Shown here: in pieces, positions 12,152 to 23,650 of the stretch
Position numbering within the stretch: position 1 is the stretch's first letter
Layout: every line of letters starts with the position of its first letter
From: Neodontobutis hainanensis
Lineage: Eukaryota > Chordata > Actinopteri > Gobiiformes > Odontobutidae
Direction of reading: 5' to 3'
Assembly (NCBI GenBank): GCA_024349245.1
Contig: JALDNG010000038.1
Location: 1,991,001-2,055,000, forward strand
Length of the DNA stretch: 64,000 nt
Made by a program: the position numbers and the translations under genes
The notes under the pieces: generated by a model
What the model was told of the DNA's origin: nothing
What the model saw: only the letters and a program-made list of their open reading frames with translations
Databases searched by the model: none

Positions 12152-15100
12152 GTAATTAAATTGATCGATATGTTTGTTTGCATTTCTGATGAATTCTGTG
12201 CCGTGCCTTTAGGCGCAGGCTCTACTTTTGTTTTTCACAATCAGAGGTCCAATTAATGACTGCATTTCTTATGCCTTAGAGGTGCCATAACAGTCGTCTT
12301 GGTTATGAGCTTTATAGCAATTTTAACTCTATATTGATTATGGAGTTTACATGTTTATAGAAAAACACATTTGTATAGACCTTTTTAAATACTGGTGTCT
12401 GATATAATTACTTTCCATTGTATTCAAGTAGATATTTAGATTTTTATTTTCATATTGCTGAAGCAATTGGCAAGGTTTAATTTAACCAGTTCTCAGATAA
12501 CTATGAGAGTGTATGCACAGATTAGTGTTACATGTTTCTCCGAGCTGCCGACATGTTTTTATTTTCACACTGCAGTTTGTTCAGTTTGTTGCAATCATAT
12601 AGGATTACTACATGTCACACTGTGCGGCTTGAATGGCTATGAAGAGTGATATGAAGCATGTCACACTGTGGGATTAGAGAGGCTGAGTGTGCCGTAGGTT
12701 ACGATTCAACTCAGGTCAGCAACAGACAATGTCACGTTGAGGTAGCATTCACGACCTTTTGAAAAAAGAGAAAGCACAAGAGGAATTTTGTTTGTTCTGA
12801 TCAGGAACTTTGGTCATATGTTGTGGCAGGAGTGTGTTTCTGACACCATCCACCTTCTCTCCTGTCACAATGTGCAATGTACAGCCACCAGACTAAAGTC
12901 ACAATTGTTTTTGCATCCAAACACTTGGACGTGACAAAATTATCATCTTTTAAAAACGTGCTTTCATTTCCAATTAAAATGCACATTTGGCAAAAATTTG
13001 GACTTTTGCCTATTTGTTTTAGCTACACTGTAGTGGACGCCTCTTGTTCAGATGACTGTTAACATACTATAGGAGCTATAGTCATGTGAAAAAGCACATT
13101 TGAAGTTGCTGCCGGTAGAAGTTCTGTATTAATTTAAGATGTCTCTTGTGGCTTCACATAAATCTGAGGATCAGAGGATGTAACTAATCATTTGCCTCAA
13201 CCATCAGGCACTCATCAGTCAGTGCCGTGTACAGAAAACACACCTCCCGTTGACGGCAGGACAGAGAGCATCAGGGAAAGTCCTTTGGTGCAGACTCTAG
13301 GGTGTGAAAACAGTCTTAGTCATTTCTTGCTTTGTCTGAGTGCCATAGGCGCCTGAAGAGGGAATATCCTGCCCTAATGACACGCTAGAGCCATGGACAT
13401 TTGGCATGTTCACATCTTGTATTTTCAATTGGATTAACTGCTTGGCGCTTAGTCTTTTCCTCCCAAGTGCATTATTTTGTGCCAGAGCAGGACTAACAGT
13501 AGCGGGTACCATGGCTACCATTATACACTTAGGTGAATACCCAGGCCTATTTCAGTCTGCAATCTCAGGGCTTTAAAAAGCTGCCTGCCAGAAGACCTCA
13601 CAGTTGCCCACTGAGAGGAGTTCACAGACTCAGATGAAACTCCGACAAAGACACAAAAAAGGGAGAGAGATCAGGAAAATCAATGTTATAAGAGAGCACA
13701 AAACCGTTTTCTTAAGGGTCCAGCTGCTTTCCACCACAAGACTTCACCACCTCAGCTGCACAATATGGCAATGGCTACTGCCTCATGTGAGTGAGACTAG
13801 CTGATTGTCTAACCTCAAAAAACATTCAGTCGGGATATAAATGGATTAGTTTCCATTCATAAGACAAATTGCAGCTGATAATTTGTTTCTGCAAATATAA
13901 GAGACAATAGTTACTCTGATATAAAGCTGTGTCTTGCAATAAACAGGATATGGATGTGGCAATTGATTTGGAAAACTACAATAATAAGCTGTGGAGATGG
14001 ATAAGTCCTACAAATACCTGGAGATTTGTACAAACAAAAACTTGAATCATTACCACAACACCTTTCAAATACTGTAAATTAGAACTATACTTTCTTTTTT
14101 CTAATGGCAAACTTTCAATGTACAGCAAAAGCCCCCTGTTTACAGTTGTGTCAGAGGCAAGTAATTAGGAAGCAGAAACTTCAGTCTCACAAAAAATCTA
14201 CAAGAGACGAATTTTGCAAAAGGCTCTGACCATCCTCTTCTTGAGAATATGCTCATCTTCGCTCCAGAAAGAAATACAGACTGTCTCTCTTTTAAGATGA
14301 CACATTTTCTGGCAAGTACTTTATGGTTTAAATGGTGATTGAGAAGTGGAAAGACATTCATAACTGAAGTGAGGTTACGAATTTAAGACCACTTTTTAAA
14401 TTGTCTTGTTTCGACTTTGATTTTTATCTCAAACTCAGATTCCAAATCACATGTTATTATTATGATTGGATGGAAAACCTCAAACTATAATTGCCACCAA
14501 TAACTTATTTTCTGTCCAGACTCGGCCTCATGGTCATGCAGCTGACGTTTTGTTTTCTATGTCCACTATCTATGACAGTAGGAGATACTTGCACTCCAAT
14601 AAGTGTTTCATTAGCAGGTACTGTGGAACTCAGGTTGGAGTTCTTTCTATTTTTACACTTTATTTAGGTCTAGAGTTCAGGTAGTCCAAGTGTCTCTCTT
14701 TAACTAAATGTTGTCAATGTGAAAACAATGTCAGTCAGGCCAGAGTGTATTACAGACGCTCAGCACTTACTGACACTGACAGTATCTGACTTCTGCATGT
14801 CTCCTGTCAGCTTAGTTATGAGGTTATGATGTGCATACCAGAAATTACACATGAAGTTACAAATACGTCTTGATTTTGTGACATTTTTCAGCCAAAAATA
14901 TGTTGTGAAAGGTGATATAACTTAATTTTCTGAAAAGTGCAATTGTTTCTGACGCAAAGAGTATGCTGTCGATCAACTTCCCAGAAACACATTTTCAGCT
15001 AATGCTTCTCTATTACAGTGTGATTTGTACTACAAACATTATCCACGCTTTGTTACTGAGAAGTGCGTTCACACACCTCCTCTACAGCAGGCACAGTGAC

Positions 15101-15537
15101 TCTTGCTGATTTGCCATATGCTACGTTTGGGAATCCCACCGAGAACAAGTGGGTAAGCTAATGGAAATGACTGTGAGATCATTGTTAACCAAACGCAAGC
15201 TGGACACTGTTTCTGAGCTTTTTACACCCGAGTTGTGAATGTAATGTTGCCAGATAATGTGTCATTTACACAAGTGGAATTATACTAGGGTTGTGGATGT
15301 GTTTTCAATGGCCCAGTATGAGATTTAACTAACAAGATGTAACTGTGAACGGACATTTTCTCTGACAAGTGTGTTGTTTAGAAGGGTTGGTTCAGAAAAT
15401 CTGTGGCCGGCATCATCTTAAATGTGCACTGTTTTGTACGGGATTTTATTCTACTGTACTTTATCAATTTATTCATCTCATTATGGGGTGTAATGTATTA
15501 TATCTAACAAAAACAATTACAGATTAGATTCACACTT

Positions 15538-15655
15538 TGTCATAAGACAAGATAGGACTTTATTTCACTGTACAGCAGCTCTTAGACAGGTTAAGTGCAA
15601 AAAGTAAAAAAGAGGTGCACATGGAATAGAATCAAAACAAATAATAGGGATAAGC
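15538..15655. repeat. Probable dispersed repeat fragment
   Basis: CATAAGACAAGATAGGACTT followed by TATTTCACTG and an A-rich segment resembles a common fish repeat tail that reads like 'ataagataagatatactttattg'. Recognition is from memory of similar fish sequence and no termini are visible. Confidence 0.4.
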
Positions 15656-15804
15656 TAGCAGGACTGTTTTTAGAAAGAAACCGCTAACCTGAACCACAAT
15701 GTTACCACTGTAAATCTTTCCAAACGAAGGAATGAGCAAGTTTCATTTTATTAACTCAAGGTCAAGCAGTGATGGGCTAATAATGTGGTGTTATGTTCTG
15801 TTCT

Positions 15805-15991
15805 GTTTTGACCCTGGTTCCTGTCTGTTAGATTTCTGTGTCCTCTTGGTTTTGTTTGTTTGGTTTCGTTTGTCTCTCAGGGCTTTACGGATGTGTTGTT
15901 CATCTTTCCATTTACCTTCTGAGGTAGTGGGCACCTCTACCTCAAAACTAAGAGGACACAGAAAGCAAACAGACAGGAACCAGGGACAAAA
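15805..15991. repeat. About 50-bp imperfect inverted repeat, 88-bp loop
   Basis: The left arm 15805-15854 (containing ACCCTGGTTCCTGTCTGTTA) is nearly the reverse complement of the right arm 15943-15991 (containing AACAGACAGGAACCAGGGAC), with roughly 90 percent of positions pairing. It abuts the Penelope-like fragment that starts about 25 bp to the right. It may be a rearranged terminus of that element or an independent foldback repeat. Confidence 0.75.
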
Positions 15992-16020
15992 GGGAAGGGT
16001 GTTTATCGGAAAAACTTAAA

Positions 16021-16495
16021 AAGATTTTCTACAAACACAACATTCCAGTCCACTTTAAACCAGGGAACATGCTGGGTCAAAAACTAGTCCATCCTGAAGA
16101 CAAAATCTCCTTGCACAATCAGAGTAATGTAGTTTATGCAGTTCAGTGAAGAGTGCAGTGACAGTTATGTTGGTGAAACTAAACAACAGCTTCACAAGAG
16201 GATGTATCAGCACAGAAGAGCCAATCCTGAAGGACCTGAGTCTGCAGTCCACCTCAAAGAGAAAGGACATTCCTTCGAGGACAGCAATGTCCCAATTTTG
16301 TCCAGAGAGGCCAGATGGTTTGAGAGAGGGTTGAAGGAAGCCATTTTTGTAAAAATGGAAAATCCCTCGTTGAACAGAGGAGGTGGACTCAGATTCATGT
16401 TGCCTAGTATTTACAACAGTGTTCTCAAACCTAAAACAAAACAGTTTTACTCTAGAACAACACCTGAATGGAACAGTAACACTAACAACCCCTGA
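16021..16495 (+). pseudogene. GIY-YIG endonuclease domain remnant of a Penelope-like element
   Basis: From 16021 one frame reads IFYKHNIPVHFKPGNMLGQ, then KLVHPEDKISLHNQSNVVY and AVQ, and stops at TGA 16147. The homology continues in another frame from 16136: SEECSDSYVGETKQQLHKRM, YQHRRANPEGPESAVHLKEK, then GHSFED and PSLNRGGGLRF, to a stop at 16493-16495. The frame change fits loss of 5 nt from a CAGTGCAGTG-type tandem at about 16144-16148. Visible GIY-YIG features are VVYAVQ (first strand), SYVGET (YIG strand), the Arg of HKRM and the Asn of LNRGGG. In the family this nuclease nicks DNA for target-primed insertion. Here it is broken and lacks its RT partner. Confidence 0.75.
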
Positions 16496-16644
16496 GCCTT
16501 AACGACTCTCACATCAGGAGTCACACTGTCCTTTCATACAAAAAAACCATGAGAGCAGAACAGTCTGGTCCATCAGGTTTGGTTTCATAAGAAACTCCTG
16601 CCTTTAGAGATATAAGCTCAGCTCTCTTACCAGTTGATCTCAGA

Positions 16645-16690
16645 ATTGCAAAAGTCTCTTGGAATTAAAGACGAAACATCTTCACCTTGA
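16645..16690 (+). ncRNA. Possible degenerate hammerhead ribozyme motif of the Penelope-like element
   Basis: GTCT and AGAC can pair around a CTTGGAATTAA loop as stem II, directly followed by GAAAC, the conserved hammerhead 3' core. The 5' core CUGANGA is not intact: the position holds TTGCAAAA. Hammerhead motifs are known in Penelope-like elements, and the location just 3' of the endonuclease frame fits. The call is inference from the arrangement. The copy is probably inactive because the catalytic 5' core is mutated. Confidence 0.4.
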
Positions 16691-19600
16691 AAAGTGAGTC
16701 CAGCTTGAAAACTGAGCTTTTATTTATCTTTTTTTTTCAATGGTGTACATTGCAAATAGAATAGTAATACCTATAGTAATATAAATATACAACAGGTATT
16801 TTCAATTAAAGTAACCAAAAAGTCATCAGAAGTAACCGTCCAAAGCCTGTCGCAAATAAACTGTAGAACAGACCTGCGTTCTGTTTGTTAGTGTTTATTA
16901 ACCAAATTAACATGTGTGATTCTGGACACTCCAGTTTCTGTTAGGGTCCCTGCGGAAAATGGACTTTAAGTAGAGGTATTTTCTTATGCATGAGAAAGGT
17001 TTGACCTGAGGAAGATCTGTAAGGAATCTAAATGTTGTGAATAAAATATTTGTGTAGGCGTTTATGTGCTACAGACAATGGCTGCACACCTGGTGATGTG
17101 TGGATGAATACAGACTTTTTCATTCAAGTAGAGACAACAATAGAAGTGAATTCATCAATGATAGACAAGTATTACTGGAGGCACAAATGTCTTTCAGTTT
17201 GGTGAAATACTTTGTAGATTGGGCCACATTTAAATCTGCTGTCTGCTAAAAGCACCCCATTTTTCCACCAAATACTGCCATATGAAAATGTTACTTGCTC
17301 TTGCAATATCCACAACCATCCACAGCTGCACATCCCTAAAGCATTCAAAGGGAAAGTCTTTTTTTTTTTCCTTAAATGACTGATAGTAGTTTTTTTTTTA
17401 GTTCACGCTGTTTGAGTAATGGCACCTTTCAATTTGCATTTGAGCTCCCGCTGCACACCATCCCACAGGCTCCAGCTTTATCTGTGATGTAATCCCATGT
17501 GGCACGGGCCTATTATGTGACACAACATGGGAAAAAGACAGATTCATTCTTTAATCATTTGTCAAATAGTGACACTGAATGAAGACATTTTTATAAAGGT
17601 GATGCCCAAAGATAATAGTTATCTTGACTATTAATTACTCATGTCTGTGCTACATTGTTACACCATTAGTTTTGCCATCTTTAAAGAACAGCTACTGTGC
17701 TTTTACAGAAACCTTAACTGTACATGGAGACAATCCTTGGTAAACAACATCAAACAAAGCAATGCACATTTAGGAGCTCCAGATGTATTTAAGTTTTAAA
17801 TATAACTGTGCTCTATATATCATAAAGAATACATTTCTGGTGAGTTACAGCAGCTGTAAACTTTTTTCGATTGAATAAATATACTGTGAACTAAAGTGAG
17901 CCCCAAAGTGAGAGCAAAAGTTAGTGATTGACTATACAGTTCATCATTTATCTGTTTACATTTTACTGACTTAGAAAAGACTTGTCAAGCCCAACAGTTC
18001 TTTAAACGGAAATTAAATCTAAACTTTATGTAAATGGTAAAATGATGTGTGGTTTATCACTTTTGACCTGCTTCTTCTGAATCTGAATAAAACTACTGCT
18101 ATAATTAAACACTGTAAACAGAAAAGAACAGTAGTTCTGTGCCAGACAATTTTCATTTGGTCAGCATTTTGTCCTAAGTTGCCTGCTGCAGAGCATTCTG
18201 TATTTTCAAAGTCCTTATAGAGTTCATGTCGCCCTTTTTCTTCCAGAACGTCCCTCTTGTGTAGTTTCAAAACATCCTCTTCTTGTTAAGCCGCTGCAGT
18301 CTGAGTTCACGCTGCTTCAGTCATTTCCAGTGATTCGGAGCTTGCATTTGCACTTGCTCTCAAAAGAAGAAGTGTCAGGGTCTTAGCATGGCCCACTGTC
18401 ACTGTGTATTAGGAGTTATTTGCTGTGTTCACACTATCTGAGGGAGACAAGCACAATGCATCGTACTGTTGACTCCTGTGTCTGATAATTAAAGTAAGCT
18501 CTTCACACTGAGAGCAGCTTCTTTGGTTTGTGTCGAGCAAACCAACAGTTGGTGTCTGCTCAGTGCCAAGCCTAATGCCGCTCTCTTTTGTTGTGCGGCT
18601 GATGAAAATCCCTCACACTCACTCACACCACTAACTCTCTCATGACCTCCTTTCTGCACTTACTGTTTGTTCACAGCAAATTTTCACCAAACTTCAACTG
18701 GGCTATGTTTCGACTGCAAGATGTAGAGCTCAGTTTGGATGAATACTCTGATTCTTGAATGTATAAACAGTGATTTTAAACCCTGTCAACACCTTACAAC
18801 GTTACACCAACGGCACACACTCAACACCTGACTGTGATCCATTGCAAGCCTCTGTCATCAATTATCTGTACAAAATTTTGGTCGTATTATAGCCACATAT
18901 AAGTGAAACAGGTCTGGGATCTCTTCAACATTCATTTCCACATGATAGAAAGGCTCTCTAGGTATGCCGACTCCAAACCGAAACAGCAAAAGACAGTATG
19001 GTCCATTGTTTTATTGTTTACAATCATGTTTAGGGCTCTGATCTTTAATTTAATTTATTTCAAATGACCAACCTGTGTCTGGTTAAGGACCACATTAGAG
19101 GTGTTTTAGGTATCATTTCAAAAGATTTTTTTTTTTAACATATTTTACAAATTTCCATGTCTTGTGTTACAAAAAGTACAGAGGGCTCTTCTTCTCACTC
19201 ATTCCAGGTAGTTTAACAATCACAACTTTTGAAAGACCCATTAACGAAAGCATTATAGTTCTTTGAAGGAGCATTTCTCCACCCACTATCAGATTTGTTA
19301 AAAGCTATTATCTTGTTACAATTGCTGCCATTTCTAAGCAGCTACAGCTTAGTTTAACACCTCAGCTTTGGCTCCGAGCGTCGATTGGAGCTGAAAAGAA
19401 AACATTGATTCACTTGAAGATTCAAATCGAGCCCTTTCCGGCTGAGGTTCTTCCATCTGTGTTTGTCACAATAGGACTTGGAGTTGTCAGTCAGTTTGGA
19501 GACAAAGTGCTGCTCGTGCCTTAATAAGCTCGGGTCAAACTCCTGCAGTGTCTTACGAACCATTAAGACTGAAAAAAGCCGGATGCCTTCGCTCAGCTGC

Positions 19601-22600
19601 TCTTTGCGTCTAACCTTTTCTGGATAAAAGCTCTTTCAATAGAGGAAGCATGTCTAACCCTGATATTTACGATGTCGGAAATACCTCTTTGAAATGTTAT
19701 AATGGGGTGCCATTTGGAAAAGGCAATTAAAGATGTCTAAATATGCTTTAAACTTAAATACCAGGAAGATCTTGTATGCAGAGTTATCATATTACATCAG
19801 CTGTTTCAAACAAAGCACTGGGGAGCTATTAGGATATGTGGCGTTTAATTAGCTTTTCTGTCATCTCACTTGTGATTTTACATCTTTATCTGCCTAAATT
19901 GAAAAATGGAATTAGTATCCATCACTAGTTAATGTTATATCACAGCACATTGACCAATAGGTATCAAACTAATGTGCAGAAACGCCTTTGTTAGGGTCAA
20001 GTTAGTGACTGATGCAATGTGATGAGGACACATGAACATATACATTATCATATCTAAGCAAAAGACATTTTTCAACTTTCATTTTATTTGATTTACATTC
20101 ACAGTTTAATTATTCCGAAGGAAAATGGTAAAACAAATCAGACATCTAGAAGTCACACAATACAATTTTTGCATAAAAGCGATAAAACAAGATTGATGAT
20201 CTGCAAAATGGAACATAGTAGAGTCGACAGTCACATATAAACTTTCACAAAATCATTCATTCAAATTCATTATTTATGCTTGCTCAAGACTTAAAATGGA
20301 TGTCTCTTTTCTTATGGTGAACACTTCTCTGGCTTTTCAAAGGCTTATTCAGTTCCCGGATTCATAAACTCACAAAAATCCATCTTGTCCCTCTTAAAGC
20401 CTTTGCATTAAACCACGGCTGGTTTGGACCAATGGTGTGGCAGGGCTGTCAGTTGTGGGCGTGTTTGAGATCTGACAACAGAGCAACATTCCCACATCTG
20501 ACCTTTCTGAAACTACTCCCTACTCACTTTCACTGCACGCTCCTTGTGCACTCGGTGTGGAGTTAAATTTGCAGCAGTTTCCTTGATCACAATGTAGGGT
20601 TAAAATATACACCTGGCTTTTGGACACCTTTAATTAAAACCTCGGCCTTGTTGCTAACCCTTTTAGCATCCTTTAATATGGCGGAGCCTCCAGGTGAATG
20701 CGTAAATTGAGTCTTAGTTTGTGTGTTTCCTGTAAAGATCCTCCATTTCTCCCTTTGCTGCCACGGTTGTAATCATAGGATTGCACATGGACCATTTGTT
20801 TTAAGGAGGAGCTTATCCCAGGGCTAATTGCTGGCATTATTGCAACCAGTCATTTTTCATAGACCTCTGTTTAAGTTAATAGTTTTACAGATAGGTACTA
20901 AACGTATTTGTGTCTTGAACAGAGAAGCATAATAACAGTTCTCTGCTGTGCCATTGTATTGTTGCAAAAACATGTGCCCACTTGCAATTAACTAATACAC
21001 ACCCTTATGGAAAACATGCCAATGGGTTTCTGTGTCAATACACTTTCTCACAACTATCTGCTGTCTTCTGAGATGAACTAATCCTTATTTAATGTTTAAA
21101 CCCAGTGCTTTTGCTTGGTGATGATATTGACCTGATGTGTTGCGATTAAAAGTGAATGCAATACTGTGCAGCCTTTGTCTATATTTGTCACACATAGCTT
21201 TGATCTGGTGAGGTGTGAAGTTGGCAAAAATGGAGTTAAAACAGAAACTGTATAAGTGAACAAAAATAGTTTTTACACTTGCGGTACAAACTGAGGTAAA
21301 CACTGCAGCTAACCGTGAATTCGTGGCACAGTTTCAGCCATAACTAGGCCCTCAACTCAGTGCTAAGTGGCAACTGGAGAGAAGGTTTGTGCTTTTTCCC
21401 ATCTGCGGCACCTACATACCGCACACCCACCAAAGTTCACAACGAATCCAGCTAAGTGCATGTGTGGGCAAGTGTGAAGTCTGTGGAGATGTGGCGGAGT
21501 CGTGCGTCTATTGTTTATTTTCAGCATGCTTCCCCATATGTTGGCCAGGTTTTATGATGCATACATTTTCATACAAGGGTGGAAAGTGCACATATTATGT
21601 TTGAAATAGTATATATATTTTCATTGTAATGCAAACAATACATTGGACTAATAAGTGACTATGAGCCGGACCCTTAGCTGTAAGGACACGTGTTCAGCTT
21701 GACTCGTTGCTTTTACACTTGGTATTTAACATGAACTCTCCTGAGTCTGCAATGGATTAGTTCATAGTTTCTCACATAATCTGCCAGACTCGTCAGATTG
21801 TTGATTGGTTAAAACCTCCATTTTTGTGATGGGTTACATTTGCTACTCTGCTTTCTTTACTACTTAAGGATATTTCTACTTTACAGCCACTACTATTAAG
21901 ACTTCTCTTTATGTTTCAATTTCCATTATTGTAGTGGCTAAGCTTAATTTCCTATTTGAGGTTTCGCTGCCCAATAGAAATTACTTTTTCAAAACCACTT
22001 CTTCCGTCTAATTACATGTACAAAACCAGAATATGAGCCTGTGGACTCATTTCTTTCTAATGACCTGGTTATATTTTATTGTACATTTAGACCACCATAG
22101 ACATGTGAATATTTGCAACCCAAGCCCCCTTTCAATGTGTCCTCAGATCCGATCTCTAAAGGGCACTCCCTGGACCGATTTTAAAGAAAAAGTGTGCTTT
22201 GTTGGTAAAAAATACTCCATTGTATGTTGCAGTGCACATTATCACCTCTTGAGATCACATACTGTATGTAGCCAGAACTTGCATTTGTCTCTTTCAGTCT
22301 TTTCGTGGATATACAGAAAAGTGACACAGTGTCGCTGTAAAGGAATTCATAATAAACATAACACCTCATCTCTTTTTTGAAAAATCTCACTCCTGACTTA
22401 GGATGTTGGTTCTGCAAATTGTCAAGTGGCAACAAACTTATGTAAGTGATACTCGGCCTGTCATGCTAATGCTTTTGGAAAAGTGGAAAAATTAGGTCAT
22501 TTGCCAGTTAGTGGCTCGTACTGTAGCTCAACAAACTCAGCACTGGGAGAACTCCACAGGGCTCTTTGGAAAGTCATACGCATGAATATTACATTTATGC

Positions 22601-23340
22601 ATTTTGAAATGGTAAAAACGAGAAACCGTAACCAAAGCCGCAACATGCTCTAACAATAACAGCATTCATCATCAGTGGAGTGTAAAATGTCTCTAAAAGC
22701 ACTTGATGTTTTCCTGGTTGGTCACCTGCATCGCGGAAGGTAATGTCTCATAACAGAGCTGTCACAACATGGTTAAACCGTGACTGCTTTAACTGCTGAC
22801 GTCTCCTTTTGTGTGAAGACAAGCACACAGCTTTCACCACCCACCGGCACCGAGAGCCCGGTTCATGTGAAATTAGCATGGTATAATTGATGTACACTTC
22901 CTGCTAGTGGTCTGTACAAGCTCAATTACTGCTGCCACCTTGCCACCTGCACTTTCAAGAGAATATATTTTAAGTGAGAGTCGATGAGGTACTTATAGAT
23001 AGTAAATGGTTTGCCTTCAGTAAAGCCCCGGTATTTAAAAAATTTAATTCTACCTAACCAAAAGGAAATAAATATTGTCACTATGTGTCTTTAATTAATT
23101 TTAATAACCAGTAGAACAGTTTTGATGTCTGCTTCTGCTCTAAACTTTATGTGCTAGATGTATTGCTGTAGCCTGGTTAGATATCTGAAGTTATACACAA
23201 AAAAAAGTTTGGTCCCTGAGGTTTTGAGTTGGAAACTGATTAAACTCTGAATTCAATTGGATAGACATAAAACTAGACCAAATTCGGAGGCAGTACCAAC
23301 ATCTGTAAAATACAAACACTATTGTACATTTTTATTCGTA

Positions 23341-23650
23341 TTATTAATAATAATGGATTGGATTTATATAATGCTTTTCAAGGCTCTCAAATGCTTTACA
23401 GAGTCCATTATTCATTCACTCCACAGTCACACACTGAAGGTGGAGACGTGGCAGGCATTTTGCACCTACGGACTCTCCAAACATTCTCACACATTCATAC
23501 ACCAGAGCTGTTGTACTGGAGACAAGGAGGGTTATGTGTCTTGCCCAAGGACACAATAACAGGAGGGGAGGGCGGGAATTGAGGGCGGGAATCGAACCAC
23601 CAACCTTCCAGTTAAGGGACAACCACTCTACCACTGAGCCACTATGGCCA
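23341..23650 (-). repeat. tRNA-headed SINE, near full length, inverted
   Basis: Read on the minus strand, the head near 23648 gives GGCTCAGTGGTAGAGTGGTT, followed by a B-box-like GGTTCGATTCCCGCC, the CTTGGGCAAGACACATAACC block and a tail ending in TATATAAATCCAATCC and ATTATTATTA. A short duplication (GGGCGGGAATTGA / GGGCGGGAATCGA) near 23570-23595 is inside the B-box region. This is one of the fullest copies in the window. Confidence 0.8.

Larger units (their letters stand above)
16018..16720 (+). mobile_element. Penelope-like retroelement, 5'-truncated 3' fragment
   Basis: The fragment holds the end of a Penelope-like element polyprotein: the linker before the endonuclease, the GIY-YIG endonuclease remnant, then about 220 bp of non-coding 3' sequence that includes a possible degenerate hammerhead motif. 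The reverse transcriptase domain is missing, so the copy is dead. Penelope-like elements are non-LTR-type retroelements whose RT is linked to a GIY-YIG nuclease and which often carry terminal repeats in unusual orientations. Boundaries are approximate. The left end follows the inverted repeat at 15805-15991. Confidence 0.75.
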
